A program made the position numbers and the translations under genes. A stretch of DNA of 64,000 nt from Clavelina lepadiformis. Its lineage: Eukaryota > Chordata > Ascidiacea > Aplousobranchia > Clavelinidae. Below are positions 44,683-57,400 of this stretch, piece after piece. The notes under the pieces are model-generated. The model did no database searches. It saw nothing but the letters and a program-made list of their open reading frames with translations, and was not told the origin of the DNA. The stretch covers positions 21,824,001 to 21,888,000 of the forward strand of contig NC_135242.1 of assembly GCF_947623445.1 (NCBI RefSeq). The letters run 5' to 3'. Each line of letters opens with the position of its first letter. The first letter of the stretch is position 1.

Positions 44683-47600
44683 TCAATAAAACTGAACAGA
44701 ATGTATGATTCGCCTTTTTGTTTTGTCCTCAAACTCTTGCAAAAGTTCGTCTATTTCATTGTCCAAATCATCCGACTCTTCAACCTGGGGATTAAGATGG
44801 AAGCGATCAACGAAACCGAAAAAACGTATCATCGAAGCTACAGTAACTTATATCAAAACAACGTAGTCTGTCAAAGCAAATCACCAATTTGGCCAGCTCG
44901 CAAATGACAAAAGCACCAATCGTTGCTTCTTCGTGATTATCGGGAATATCAAAATTAATAACGTGAACCGGTTCCATGAGTTCCGCTTCTTTGGTGTTGA
45001 AGTCTAAAACAAACAGAAAACAATTGATACGAGAAACCGTACCGGCTTTAAACGAAGACGTCGTCATCTTCTTACCTTCCATTATCTGGTCGTATACACG
45101 TTCTTCAAGAGAGATGACAATATCGAATCTCTGATCTGAGTCCTGGAATCTTTGCGGCCGATCCTTGATGCGTCGGTTTCGATCCAGCATATTAAGAACG
45201 CCGTTTTGAGTATAGCTACAATGCTTAGTTAAGGAAATTGTTTTGCAAATATTAAAACACACACAACCCACAAGCAGTCTTGGGCTACTCTTGATGTTGT
45301 ATAGTTAAATATTTTTTACAAAACTCTTTGTCCTGAAAAAATCGGGAAATCAGAAAAATTTCCTAAGCCTCTAGTTAGTCTAGTATTTCAGAAATAACAG
45401 GTGGAAGTAAAGCGCTCGGTGAGTAGCCCCACCTAGCGGCTAACCAAATGCCTACAAAACCACCAGAAAGGCTGTACGTGACCCATCCTGCAAAACTTTC
45501 ACAACTTTGCCATTTTTAAAAAAAATTGGTTGTTTACATTCAAGTGAATGATAAAGCATATATTTTGCCTTCGAAGTATTTATTCGTACCTGCTGCTGAA
45601 TTCGTTAACGACGGTGAACGCAATGGCATTCTACGAAATATAGCTATTGACGAAACGTACTATTTACAACAATCGACGGGAAGAAATGGCACGAAACAAT
45701 GCAACTTTTGAAGACTTCCTCTGCATTCAAAAATTCAATCGCTACAAAATAAAGTTCAACAGACATGGAACAGCTTGTCCAGGAACATTGCAGCAATGCT
45801 TCGACCCTGAAAAATAGGCCATGATTACTTGGATTGTGTGAGGCAAAAGATTGCTAAGTAAATCTAGATGATGCTTCCATGACAATTAAGTGCTTAACTT
45901 AAACTACAGGCTCCCGAATGGGGGCTACAAAGTTTACTTTTTTGACTTATTGATTTTATTTGCGAAGTACAGGGGTACGAAAAATGCGCTAACGAAATAC
46001 GACAAAGCAAAAAGGTTGGGAGCCTACGTCTTACACAGTCTTTCCAAATTACAGCATCCGGTTCCATTTTTGGACCCGATGGCGAAAGCCCGACTCGTTA
46101 AGTTTCAATCATAAGCATCGCATTGTTAATTTTCGAAAAAAGGTTATTTATGTAAATCTTATTAAGCCTGGGTCTGTGAAACTACCTAGCGGTACTTATT
46201 CTAGAAAATTATCACCGCTAGATGTCGCTCTTTTCACGCAAATAATGTAGCCCTACCGCCAATTTTTTGAAAAGGTAAATTTTTACTTCTAAAACAAAGT
46301 GAAGGATGGGATTTTAGAATACCAAGCTACGACGTTGCACCTTTTCAAACCTCAAATTGCCATTTCTTGTGACTTTATTGAGCTTAACTACAAGCTTCTA
46401 AAATAAAACCATGTACCATTTTGACGACAAGTATCCTTTGTGTTGTCTTCCATTGGTGCTAGACTAGCCAGTCTGTCACGTGACAGAACTGTCAACATCT
46501 GAATTAGAAGACATCGAGCGACGTACACCGTCACCTGCAACGTCTAAAATATTTTGTGAAATCTTGTTATAAATACATGCCTTGACAAGCCGTCTTCCAC
46601 AGACATTCCAGCAAGAACACTGGCAATCATCGTGAAACAATCTATCAATCACTGTCCACATGGTAGCGTCCTAGCCCAAAGTTTTGCTGATATAATTGAA
46701 TACCGGCAAGCTGCAACAGGCTGAAAATGCAGCTTACGGTTGTGCAATTAAAGTCACACCCTAAAACTGTAAACAGGAGTTGGTTGTTGACGACGAGAGC
46801 AAACCATTCTTTTCTTCTCTCTTGCTACGAGTTATAGTGCCAACAACCTAGTGTGTGGCGTCTGGTGTGACGTCACAAGGCTATATGTTGACTCTCGTTC
46901 AATACAACCTAGTGTAACCTCCAAACTGTTCCAAAAGTTAATGGGGGTAACAATTACCAATGACTGGTGACGATTTTTCTTGATGTAGACCATATTTTTT
47001 GTAATGATTTATGCGTACAAAGCTATTCGAAACTTTGCGAAAATACCCTGTCATTGCTACACATATTGGCATTTGTTAAAACAAACTAAGCCAACAACGA
47101 TAAAGAAGCATTTTGCTTTTCAACCCAGCTAGCTTGTACTACCAAACCAAAAACAGGTTTGGAAATGATCCTACCATGCCAAGGCTGGTATTATTTATAG
47201 CTCTGAATGCAGCAATATGTACTGGCGTTGAACTACGATGATCACTGTTGGTTGGAGACGAAAAGTTTCAATGCTGCCTCCTACAAAAAAATAAAGTGTG
47301 TTAAAATCTAAACATGGTAAACTAATTACAATACAAATAAGAATCAAGTTTCTGCATTTTACTACATTGCACCGCCCTGTTTTTATAAATTTTTTTAAAC
47401 TGTAAATTTGATGAACTTAGGCAATGGCGCGTATTTTCACAGGTAAAGCTTTGTGAGGTGACATCTTACATTTTAAAAAAAATCACTATTTCCCGGTGAG
47501 GATATCATGTAGGCGGTTAGGCTAGAATGGCTATGCAAAAAATCGGCTTTAGCTATTTAAGATTTCACTAAAGTTGCTATGTTGTAACGTTTACATCAAA

Positions 47601-49616
47601 AAAGTAGCTGTGTAAAGTAGCTTCAGACGCATGTTTTTTTCTGGAAAATTACGGCAGCCTACATAAAAAATAGTTTGGCGCTTTTCACCTCTCAATTGAC
47701 TAGGAAAAGGTTAAACCTGAAAGGCATTCCACTGCTAAGTATGGATAAAACAGCCTGGATCAAAGAGTTGCAAACTTCCAAGTGACCAGCACATAAGTTT
47801 ACCATATTTTTAAGCCGCAACATACATGCTTAACCATAGACGAAGACAAAGCAATAACGTTACATGGGCACTCATTGGTTGTTAGTTATCACTAAACCAT
47901 TATCTTTTACTGAGCAGTAGCCGCCTAAAGCTGGAGTTAGTAGTTTTGATTCTCTCTGCTATTGCTAATGCCCTGTATAAAAATTGGAACGTTTTCGGCC
48001 AAATCAAACATTACCGGGACGTATTCCAACTAAGCCTACCATTACACGCTACACTGGAACACTCCCAGTAGCCAAAACATCGCTGTTTAGTATTCTTTGA
48101 TGTCACAACTGTCATCATATGACTCGAGACAAAGCTGTGTCACATTTACTGCCTTACGCAGTTAATTGTGGACAATTCTCAAGAAAAAATGTAATAAATA
48201 TTGCAAAGAATAAATAAATAGTTTTAAATAAAAAATTTTTAAAGCAATAATAAATGTTTTTTTATGTTGCAAGATTTCCGACGTTGGCTTCTGACAAACG
48301 ACAGAAATAAAGCGTATTGTTTCGCACCCCAGCACGACAAACGCGTGCGTGTAATTTTACCTAGGCAGGACACTTTGTTTATAGGCAGGTCCAACAAACA
48401 CCGTGCGGCAACGCGCATATGCTTCTGCTTGCCATAACATGATAATAACGCCAAACATTACTGATAGAGTGGGATATGGTATGAATAGTGACGTTGTTTG
48501 ACAGTTCATCTTGCCACTTCCTTGAAGAGAAATCTAGCAACGAGATAATTTAACTCAAAACTGAATACTCCTTCACATAAATCGAAATGCAATAACACTA
48601 CAGCTACGGTCATTTACACCAAGAAGGTAACCAGTGTTGTAACCAAAATGCTTTACTTGACTACAGTCAATGACGCAAACTTCAAACGTTAGCTGACGTC
48701 ACACTGCGTGTGCAGCTAAGTAGGTCACCATTCATCAAGATTGTATCAAATTTAGTTTGTTTTTACTTTTTCCAGAAAACTGAAGTACAAATTTTTATAA
48801 AAATACTTGTTTTTGTTACCTAAGGCTCCAATATTTACCAACGTGACTTGAGTCAAATTGAGTCCCTTTAAACAACTGCCTCGAGTCAAGTCAAGTCACA
48901 GAAAATAATGACTTGAGTTATTACAACACTGTTGATAGACACCCATTAAATAACATACATTCTGGGTCAGAAAGCAGTTGTCATCCAACATCTGCATTTG
49001 TCAAAATATCCATCTGCATAATTGCGTAAAAATTTGTAGTGCAGTGCTTAGTGAACCTTTATCCAGGTGGCAGTAAATAGCTATAGGACAATTTCCATTT
49101 CATAATCTGCAACAACTCACAAACAGGACTGCTTGAAAAGGACAGCTAAATCACAACCAATGTTAAACTAAACCCCAACCAAACAGTAGCTGAAAAACAT
49201 TGATATTTTCCTAATGCCAATGTCCATCCTATGCTCATATCCTGCAAGAAAAAATGAAATTAAAGAAGAAAGGATACAGGTTTATGTCTTTCTTTTTCAG
49301 TTGTTCAAGAATGTCGGAATATTTCCAGTCGAAACTGAAAACATTGGGTTTGTCGGCAGCAGGTCCAGGAAGCTTTACTTGGTTTCCAGTTCCAAATGAT
49401 TGAACGTTAAAGTTTTTCTTGCTGTAAAATTTGTAACGATCAGTTTTTCACTGCTTTCCATACAAAACAAAAAGGATTACACCTACTGTAAATTTTTCAA
49501 AGGTGATATACAAAAAAAATACAGTGCTGTGACTTCACTAACCTTAAAAACCGGTGGGCTTCCATGCTTCTGTTCATGTTGCTGGAACAGACAACAGCAA
49601 ATCTCAGTTTTGGCAT
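44683..49616 (-). CDS. SSU72: RNA polymerase II CTD phosphatase SSU72
   Basis: Five exons on the minus strand: 49,543-49,616, 49,278-49,421, 45,076-45,215, 44,885-45,003 and 44,683-44,784. They splice in phase to 192 residues; human SSU72 has 194. Exon 1 encodes MPKLRFAVVCSSNMNRSMEA with the phosphatase loop C10-x5-R16-S17. Exon 2 carries SFGTGNQVKLPGPAADKPNV. Exon 3 carries YTQNGVLNMLDRNRRIKDRP and the EERVYDQ motif. Exon 4 has DIPDNHEEA with the general-acid Asp (141), and exon 5 ends IIHSVQFY. The enzyme removes phosphate from Ser5 (and Ser7) of the polymerase C-terminal repeats during 3'-end processing. Intron 2 is about 4.06 kb while the others are 80-130 bp. The start is 537 bp downstream of ADSL. 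Confidence 0.95.
45500..46113 (+). other. possible coding fragments on the opposite strand of SSU72 intron 2
   Basis: Three neighbouring open frames on the plus strand look protein-like: 45,526-45,711, a 43-residue frame from a good-context ATG at 45,686 to TAG at 45,817, and 45,890-46,114, which contains PNGGYKVYFFDLLILFAKYR. An acceptor-like CTACAG sits directly before the last one. They could be exons of a small nested gene or remains of a transposon. I recognise no family, and the frames do not join without assuming introns. Confidence 0.25.
47440..47620. repeat. dispersed repeat, inverted copy in SSU72 intron 2
   Basis: Diverged reverse-complement match to the repeat at 970-1400: the same order of GGCGGTTAGG, TATGCAAAAA, TTTAGNTATTTAA and the GCTGTG-AGCTTC segment. 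It shows that the block in the methyltransferase cluster is a genome-wide repeat. Confidence 0.55.
48632..48931. mobile_element. MITE with CAGTGTTGTAA termini
   Basis: Both ends are inverted copies of CAGTGTTGTAA, and the interior is rich in ACTTGACTCAAGTC-type words. This matches a widespread class of small hAT-derived elements. I could not find a convincing 8-bp target duplication, so the insertion is probably old. Confidence 0.65.
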
Positions 49617-50152
49617 GTTTGCTTTATCAGACAAAAAGTCTTTGCACTTTCAAAGGTTGCTTGCACAATTATTTCACAAATTTATTTACAAACAAACACC
49701 TGCAAAAGGTAATTTGTCAGAAATGAATGAAGCATGCACTTTTCTGGCATAAAGCGTTGTGCTAAGTATTACATAGGAAGGCAGTGATCAAACACAGACA
49801 TAGGAAACAAAGAACATTGTCAACATTGTCTCAAAACATACTTTTTCATTTGCACTGATTTAGCCCATCAAAAAAACAAAACAATGTGGCAAGAGACATC
49901 ACATAATTCATATGGACTTCCAGTAATCAACATTATGTATGGTATAACTGGTATGTTCTTGTCAGATACTCTGTCTGTTCCGCAGACTTTAAGCCAAAAC
50001 ATCTCAGTTACACATCTACAGTTCAGCATAATATTAAGCTTTCAGTAATTTTAGCACAGTAAACTAATCCATCATTCAATCAGTTTCCTGGCTTTATGGA
50101 CAGAATTACAACAGGCAAGTTCCTGACTTTGTTAACACTGAAAGCTAGTTAG
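49617..50152. other. spacer between SSU72 start and ADSL stop
   Basis: Region of 536 bp between two genes on the same strand. It must hold the ADSL 3' UTR and the SSU72 promoter or leader. No other coding signal recognised. Confidence 0.6.
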
Positions 50153-51598
50153 CTACACATTAAGAGCCGCTACTTCTTGAAGGAAGTCTTCATACTTTAA
50201 AAGCACTGGTTTTATTTCTTCTTCAAGAAACTCTGTCACTTGCTGTGATGCCCGACCAATAAAAGAACTAGGGTCCATTAAACATTGCATTTGACCGTGG
50301 ATGGGTGTGAAATATGAGTCTCCCATTATCCTGTCAACAAGGTCATTTTCACCCCCTTCTTGTTTGACCACTGCCGCTGCTTCTTGAGAAAGCACTCGAA
50401 TGTGTTCATGAACTTCTTGCCTATCCCCTCCAGATTTTACCATTGCCATTATAACATTTTCTGTGGCCATGAAAGGCAGTTCTTGCTTAATGTGACGTTC
50501 AATCACCTTTGGGTAAACAACCAAACCTTCAGAAATGTTCTGCAATGTGTTTAGGATAATATCAGCTGTTAAAAACGCCTCAGGAATACAAATTCGTCGG
50601 TTGGCACTGTCGTCTAACGTTCTTTCAAACCACTGCACTGCAGCAGTCTGTAACGGATTAAAAGAAAGCGTAATCAAATGGCGAGCCAATGAGCAACACC
50701 TCTCACTTCTCATTGGATTCCGTTTGTATGCCATTGCACTGGAGCCTATTTGACTCTTTTCAAATGGTTCTTCTATCTCTTTCATATTAGCAAGTAACCT
50801 AATATCAGTGCAGATTTTGTGTATAGAACTACCTAAGCTTGACAATACAGATAAAATGTCAGAATCCACTTTTCGTGGATATGTCTGCCCAGTGATAATG
50901 TAACATTTTGAAAAACCAGCCATTTCTGTCACAAGTTTGTTAAGTTCTTTCACTTTGCCAGCATTTCCATCAAATAAAGCTAAAAAGCTAGCTTGGGTAC
51001 CTGTTGCACCTTGTGTGCCACGAAAACGAAGATTATTTCGAATTCTTACAGCATTTTGGAAATCTGTCAAAAGATCCTGAATCCATAAACAGGCCCTTTT
51101 ACCAACTGTTGTAATCTGAGCCGGTTGAAAGTGGGTAAATCCAAGAGTGGGCAAGCTTTGATACTGCTCGGCAAAATTGCTTAGCCTATGAATACAGCGG
51201 GCAAATTTCGGCAATATGATATCCATGGCGTCTCGCATTACAATCAGATCAGTATTATCTCCAACATAGCAGGAAGTGGCACCTAAATGTATGATAGGTG
51301 CAGCACTGGGGCATCTCACTCCAAAGGCATGCACATGCGCCATCACATCATGTCGACGAATCTTTTCTTCCTCCGAAGCGACTCTGAAGTCATCCTCGTT
51401 CAATTCAATGTGCTGCTCCATATCTTCAATCTGTTTGCTGCTTATTTCCAAGCCTAGTTGTTGCTCTGCCTTTGCTAGAATCGTCCATAATTTTCTCCAT
51501 GTTGAACACTTTTTAAAGTCACTAAAGTTGAAAGACATTTCTTTGGAAGCATAACGAGACACAAGTGGTGAGCGATACTTTTTAAATTCCAAGTCCAT
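50153..51598 (-). CDS. ADSL: adenylosuccinate lyase
   Basis: Single-exon gene of 481 residues; human ADSL has 484. Start ATG at 51,598 in AAAATGG context. The fumarase/aspartase-superfamily signature [10 protein letters not shown] lies at 286-295 and contains the catalytic serine. The conserved T-H-x-Q-P-A-Q segment is at 155-161 (His156), and [10 protein letters not shown] with a second active-site His at 83-92. The enzyme cleaves SAICAR to AICAR and adenylosuccinate to AMP, both releasing fumarate, in cytosolic purine synthesis. Metazoan ADSL genes usually have many introns and this one has none, as with GRWD1 nearby, which suggests intron loss. In the signature, a usual Pro after Met is Ala; the rest is intact. 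Confidence 0.97.
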   Translation of the reverse strand: MDLEFKKYRSPLVSRYASKEMSFNFSDFKKCSTWRKLWTILAKAEQQLGLEISSKQIEDMEQHIELNEDDFRVASEEEKIRRHDVMAHVHAFGVRCPSAAPIIHLGATSCYVGDNTDLIVMRDAMDIILPKFARCIHRLSNFAEQYQSLPTLGFTHFQPAQITTVGKRACLWIQDLLTDFQNAVRIRNNLRFRGTQGATGTQASFLALFDGNAGKVKELNKLVTEMAGFSKCYIITGQTYPRKVDSDILSVLSSLGSSIHKICTDIRLLANMKEIEEPFEKSQIGSSAMAYKRNPMRSERCCSLARHLITLSFNPLQTAAVQWFERTLDDSANRRICIPEAFLTADIILNTLQNISEGLVVYPKVIERHIKQELPFMATENVIMAMVKSGGDRQEVHEHIRVLSQEAAAVVKQEGGENDLVDRIMGDSYFTPIHGQMQCLMDPSSFIGRASQQVTEFLEEEIKPVLLKYEDFLQEVAALNV

Positions 51599-51844
51599 TT
51601 TAATATTAATTTCTAAATTATACCAACTATACCAACACTAGTACTAGTACCAAACCTTTATTTGCTATTAAAATAATTTGATCTATTTAGTCAAAGTCAA
51701 TATATTTATCACAGATACACATTCCAAAGAATAACTCACCAACACACATGTATATAGATACATACTATTATGTGTCATAATAGAGTTATTGTTTATTTGC
51801 TATTAAATAGATATGCAATGTGCAATCAAAATCTCTACAGCATG

Positions 51845-51915
51845 CATTTTGAACATGGATGTAACGAATGACAGGTGAACGTTTTAACCACTTGGCCATT
51901 AAGCTGAGCAATGAG
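51845..51915 (-). repeat. tRNA-like SINE head or pseudo-tRNA
   Basis: On the minus strand there is an A-box-like TGGCCAAGTGGTTA followed after about 40 bp by a degenerate B-box, TGTTCAAAAT. The arms do not pair well enough for a functional tRNA, so a decayed SINE is more likely. Confidence 0.4.
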
Positions 51916-51993
51916 CATATATATGTAATAACCGACCTGAAAAAAAAATATTATTAAAAACCTAAAAAGCCTACAGGTATAGGTAGGTAACAC

Positions 51994-52466
51994 AGTCAGA
52001 CCTCGTTAATCCGAACCATTTTGTTTCATCAAAAAATGTCAGTTTAGTGAGATATCCGGATAATCAGAGTTCAAACAATATTAGGGCAAAATTTTTCATA
52101 AGGAATGTCAGGAATGTAAACAAACAATGGAAACGACACTCAAGCATAATGAAGAAGTCTTAAGAGTGAGACTGCAGCTTTCATTGTGCATACCAGCAGA
52201 TAATTTGCTATTGTTTTCATCATCTCTGACAAACGCACAAAAAACTTGCATTTACAAGTTACAACCAATCTTTTTCGATCCGCACTTCGCAATCCGGTTT
52301 ATCTTTTTTTTTCTACTGATTTGCACATCTGTTTCAAAACTTCCGTGTTGGTGTCAGACAGGGAAGTTTCCGAATTAAAGGGGTAAAATGCATGGGAAGA
52401 AATTTGTTTTCTGCAGTTTTGTGTCAGATACTGGGGATTCCCGTTATCGAGAGATCTGGCTGTAAT
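51994..52466. mobile_element. probable pogo/Tigger-like MITE
   Basis: The left end CAGTCAGACCTCGTTAATCC resembles pogo-type termini, and the right end on the other strand reads CAGCCAGATCTCTCGATAAC; the two match imperfectly. TA follows the right end, but the left flank reads CA. The interior has no transposase. Confidence 0.45.
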
Positions 52467-54700
52467 TACAAAATTGCTTCAATTCTTTGATATGAAATCA
52501 AAATTTTCATCTGCTAATATCATCCATTCAACCACTTTTATAAACAGATGAAAACATAATAACATATATGCCAAACCAGTAGCACAATAATTGCAATGAA
52601 ATGCAGAAAGTAACTTTGTTATCATTTGGCTGATTGCATTTAGCAAAATAAATTTAGTGCATTGAGGTGAAGTGCTCAGCTTTTCCTACTGTACAAGGAT
52701 GATAAATTGTATACTATTTAGCTGTTTCAGAAAATGATGCTTTTTACTTTTAAGTTACAGTTAAGGCAAGAAAAATTGATTTGAGTGGATATTTTTGCTA
52801 GAAAAATTGAAGCTAGATTATTAGAAACTAGAAACATTTTTGACCGGAAACTGTGGCGGATTTTCAATGAAATCATGTGGGAGTAAAGGCAGTAACTCGA
52901 TGTTATGGAGTGATCTGCCACTTAATTTGTAAACTTATCTTTAGTAGATAATTATAAGACAAACTTAAGACCTCAAATGCTTTATTCCAATATTAGGAAA
53001 GGGAGGGGATCGAAAATATGTCAAGCACATCTATATATTGTGATTAAAAACTTGCTGTATCACCCCATCTGTTATGATAGCGATGATAAGTACAGAAATA
53101 TTTACGGCAATCCTACTTATGAAATTAGCATCTCTAGAAATGTATGCAACTGAGCATCTTTTTAGTTGTAGCATCTCTTTGGTTGTAATTCTTATTAAGA
53201 TCAGCTGATGAAAAACAAGTGTTCAGTGAAAATTAGACTAAAAACTTTTGTTTTAAGGATACAGGAAACAGTAGAAAGCCCTCTGTTGGATTAGTAAAGA
53301 AACTGTGCCCATTGTGAGAAAGAGCCTGAACCCTGAAAGTTGTTCAGTGAAAAAATCTTTTGATGCAACTAATCAAATTTGTCCTAGACTACACAACAAT
53401 TATACAACATTTATCCTACTACAATACACTCAAAAAAATTCAAACAAAATTTGATGTTGTTGTCAAACGTCTGCTGATGTTTTCCCATTTTTTTGGAAGG
53501 AATAAAAAAAGGATAAAGAAGCCAGGGATGGGTTCAGCCTATGGCACCCAATCATTTATCGCCCCATAATACAATAAATTATTCCTTGTATCTTTGCCAA
53601 AGATTAAGACATGAACACTGTGTGCATGATCAGTAGCTAATTTTTTTTGGGCCATAAACGATTTTGTGTCTTCAACTCTTTTCAGAAATCACAGTTTTTT
53701 GTTTGTGAATCCTTACTGGCTATAACCATTGCAAATGTAGATGCTGTGAAAGCAACAGACGAGCATAATGAACTGATCAAATGCACCAGTGACCAGATTA
53801 CTTGTCTTCTGAGTTTTATAAAATCTGCCGGTCGTAGGTTAGACCGGCTAGGCGGACCGTAAAGCACCTAAGTCTATATCATCACTATTTCTCAGGCATT
53901 CCTAAATTTGACTGTTTTTTTTTGCTATAACAAACCGATCTGTAAAAAAGGGGTTGATCTATTTCTTACACACAAAAGGCATCTCAAAAGACGGCCAAAA
54001 CCACAGACGAACAAAAAAGAACGGTTTTTGAATAAAAGCTTCTCCAGCCGTAACATTAATCAACTGGCCTCAGCACCACTGCGAACAAAAACTGAGCAAT
54101 TAGGTACACGTCATCAGTTGCCAAGGTGACACACTCGGGGCACCTTTTAAAGGGAAGTGACGAAATAAAATTCACACCAGCAATGAACACATAAATATTG
54201 TACAAGGAAAACGGGAAGGGTAGAATTGTTCAGTTATCGAACATGGTGAGAAAAATTCCGATGGCCTTTTTCAAACTACTAGTTAATCTCGAATTGTAGC
54301 TGTTGATTATTTCATGAGTTGTAAAAGAAAACTTAAGTTATTCATATTTTCCAAGACAGTTATTGAGAGGAAATATGTTACCATACAAAACTACGATTAT
54401 AATGATTATGATTTGAGTACGATTAGAGCCTTAGTACACAATACAATAACACATATTTAATTTATCAGAAAACATTTGTCGTTTGTGCAGGCAAGATGCA
54501 AACCTACACTATAGAAATCAGGGAAAAAATCAGTGTTTCCCTGTTTTTTTGGAGACACCAGTTTTCCCTGGTGTGCAATGTCGTTTTAGAAAAAAATTTC
54601 AGTTGTGCTCATGTTATACATTGCAGTCTGGTTGAGGTCATATCGGAGCCCTTCCCCTCAGTTGGATAAAAACAGACACGTGATTTACCCGATTTCAAAC
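52467..54700. other. intergenic, no supported gene
   Basis: AT-rich DNA. A frame at 53,686-53,862, directly after the acceptor-like CTTTTCAG, encodes a protein-like segment (ATDEHNELIKCTSDQITCLL) ending at TAA. It might be a terminal exon, but no upstream exon was found. Nothing else recognised. Confidence 0.45.
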
Positions 54701-54707
54701 AAAGTGA

Positions 54708-55335
54708 CTATTTCACCGGCGTCCGTTCACCAAAGTTGCCGAATCACAATAAGGTGACTGGCAGAAGTTTGCTGATGGGTTTATGACTCTCGTTTTATAT
54801 GGTAAGAATAAGGCATTGCGGTGGCGTAGTGATAAACATTGGGGCTTGTATGCTATAGGTCTCAGGTTTGACTTTTGCTGTTATTTTATGTTATTTTTTT
54901 ATTCAAATTTGATTTAAATTAGTCATGAGAAGTAAAAGTTTGGGTCGGAGGGGATTAGTTTTAAAATAATTTAGATTTGCAAAAAATTTGATTTTTAGTT
55001 GAAAAATAGTGTATATTTGAATTCGCAGGCTAGCTTAGTAATTTAATTAAGAGAAGTAAGGGTTTGGCTCAGAGGTGATTAGCTTTAGGTTAACTTACAG
55101 TTCGGAAAAATTAGTATGTGGTTCTATGTTGAAACTAGCATACATTTCAATTCACTGACTAGCGTAATTGCCGTTCAACGTATTCCTGTTTTCCTACTTC
55201 GATAAACGGCGTCAGTAGATGTGTCTACTCCACCGGCCGCCGTTTACCGAAGAAAATAGATACCAATTGCGTAACCGGCTAGCCGTTTACCCAAGTAGCT
55301 TTTTCCAAGTTCGGTAACCGGCTGCCGGTGAAATA
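54708..55335. mobile_element. TIR element with internal duplication and SINE head
   Basis: The ends are an imperfect inverted repeat of about 30 bp with the shared core TATTTCACCGGC. ACAAAG words lie outside both ends but give no clean target duplication. Inside, two direct repeats of about 120 bp follow each other (from about 54,922 and 55,040; shared words GAGAAGTAA and GGTNATTAG-like). The left part contains a tRNA-like segment. No coding frame. Confidence 0.5.
54812..54880 (+). repeat. tRNA-like SINE head
   Basis: GCGGTGGCGTAGTGATAA fits a pol III A-box, and the later GGTCTCAGGTTTGACTTTTG fits a B-box with one or two mismatches at the expected spacing. The adjacent stretch between them (GGGGCTTGTATGCTATAGG) resembles an anticodon arm. 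It does not look like an intact tRNA gene. Confidence 0.45.
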
Positions 55336-56919
55336 CACAAAGAACTAAAGATTGAAAAACGTAGGCATAGGCAATCCATATTGACACACTTAAAAAACAA
55401 CAGCACACTCAGCAGGCAGCTAATGAGTAGTTATGACCAATTTGCCCACAACTTTTGTTTTCAAGGAACCGAAATTGGCGGATCATACAGGACGGAAAAC
55501 CAATGCGTCGTGCAAAGGCTTTCCTCAGTCCGAGGATAAAGAATATCACTATACCAAAAACAATATGAAGTTTTACTACTCTATTTTACATCAAATGTAG
55601 AAAAATTTAAAAAAAATTGTGGCAGTTTTATGCAGAAATAAACTGTTTTTTATTCATTACGTTTTATCCGAAGTTTTGTTTCTAAGAAACTTTTACAACC
55701 GATGCCCCAACCATTGCGCAGTAAAGTAAACTGCTGAAATATTAAATCTGAAAGTTCAATTTACGAAAGTATCTGTTTGAGGTAAACATCATAATACACG
55801 TTTTCCTACAGTACGTGCTTTTGGCATATTGTAGAAATTGTATTTGTCAAGTTGTCACATGCTACTGATTGTCTGTTATTGTGCGTTAGTGGCGACCCAC
55901 TCGTATTTTTGAGCTTTAGTGCGGCATTGACTGGTTGAGATCATTGTTTGTTTCTTTACAACACCATAGTGCGTATGGATATCAAAAGATTTGTTCATGG
56001 GTTTTGTCTAGCCTACATAAAATAAAATTATAATGCTGTTGCGGAGGCACTGCTGCTTGTCTTAACTTATGTTATTCGGACTTAATTTACCTGCCGAATT
56101 AATGATCTGACTCCGTGGTTGCGTGCGGTTAGAATTCTCTAACCTTAACGTGTTACTACGGTTACTAGCCGAAAGCTCTTACGATTAATCAGATACAGTT
56201 TATCAGAAACAATCCTTTATTGTAGGAACTGTACAGGTTCCGATTAATATTACACAATCACAAACTTAGCATTCACCAATTAAAACAAGTCTAACGAATT
56301 ACATTTTAACACGACTAACGTAATACGTTCGTACGATTCAGTATCTCTCTGTCTGCGGTTTTACTCGCGTATCAGTTCGAGTTTATAAAGCGGAGCGATG
56401 TGAACGGAAATATTCAACACAATATACACGAACATTTCAGAATGTGTGAACGATAAAAGCAAAGCGTTGGCAATGGGAATTACATTCAGTTAAAACTAGG
56501 ATGTTATGAAATCACCTGGTAACGTACTAAACGGCGTTTTCACATAAAGTTATTTAGGGCAAGTTTCCAAATATTACATCACGATTGCAGGTTTATCAAG
56601 TTGCAACTGCAGCCAGATTGCAGCTTGCAGAAATGCTAGTTGCAGTTTTATCATGAACAATGTTTCAGTAACTAAATGACGCATATGTTTCCACAATTCA
56701 TATAATGGTATTGGATGTGGCTCCCAAGCCACTACACTGTAATGGCCAAGTGATAATTCAGCGTTGAGGAAGTTCTTAAAAAGTTATATGACAACTCAGG
56801 TAATCTGGTTGATGTTATATTCGACCCAGGAAGAGTTCGATTTACAACTCTTCACCGGCAACCACAGGTGTTTGCCTACCGAAAATAACTACGCTACTTC
56901 TTCACTAGACCCCAAGGTC
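55336..56919. other. intergenic, nothing recognised
   Basis: No supported gene. An A-box-like TGGCCAAGTGATAA near 56,742 and a B-box-like ATTCGACCC near 56,820 are too far apart to support a tRNA or SINE. Confidence 0.5.
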
Positions 56920-57400
56920 TAGTTGTCCTATAGCACCGCTCTTGTTAATCACATTCTTCGATGTGAGAGGCATCGTCCACTGCAAGTTCTTGAACAAGGC
57001 GAGATGGTCAACCAGCATGTCTGGAAAGAGACACTGCAGTGTTTGAATCGTTCAGTGCGCGAGAAGAGCGAGAGTTGTGGCAAGACAACTCATGGACGTG
57101 CTTCTCCATGACAACGCACCTGCCCTTAGTATCTGAGAGTTCCTTGCACAGAAAAACATCACTGTGCCGGAGCAACCTCCCTACCCACGCAACCTGGCTC
57201 CATGTGATTTTTTCCTCTTCCCCAAGCCCAAGGGGATCATTAAGGGAACATGCTTTAAAGATGTTTACGGCATTAAAAAGGCTGTGACGACAGAACAATG
57301 GAGAATCCCGGAAGAATTCTTCCAGGAGTGCATGCAAACGTGACAGAGATGAATGGGATAGTGCACTAGACTCCAGGAGATTACTTTGAAGGAGATAGCT
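56920..57400 (+). pseudogene. dead mariner transposase fragment
   Basis: Translated pieces give FFDVRGIVH, then after a frameshift HVWKETLQCLNR, then HDNAPA, AQKNITV, LAPCDFFLFPKPKG, IPEEFFQEC and finally LQGDYFEGD, in the order of a mariner transposase C-terminal half. There are stop codons after HDNAPALSI and near the end, plus at least one frameshift. The third catalytic Asp of the D,D34D triad reads Asn (RNLAPCD instead of PDLAPCD). It is an inactive relic less than 250 bp upstream of the ADPGK start. Confidence 0.85.

Noticed and set aside
52127..52378. 83-codon ORF
   Set aside because: It lies within the probable pogo-like MITE and has no transposase motif; it seems a chance frame.
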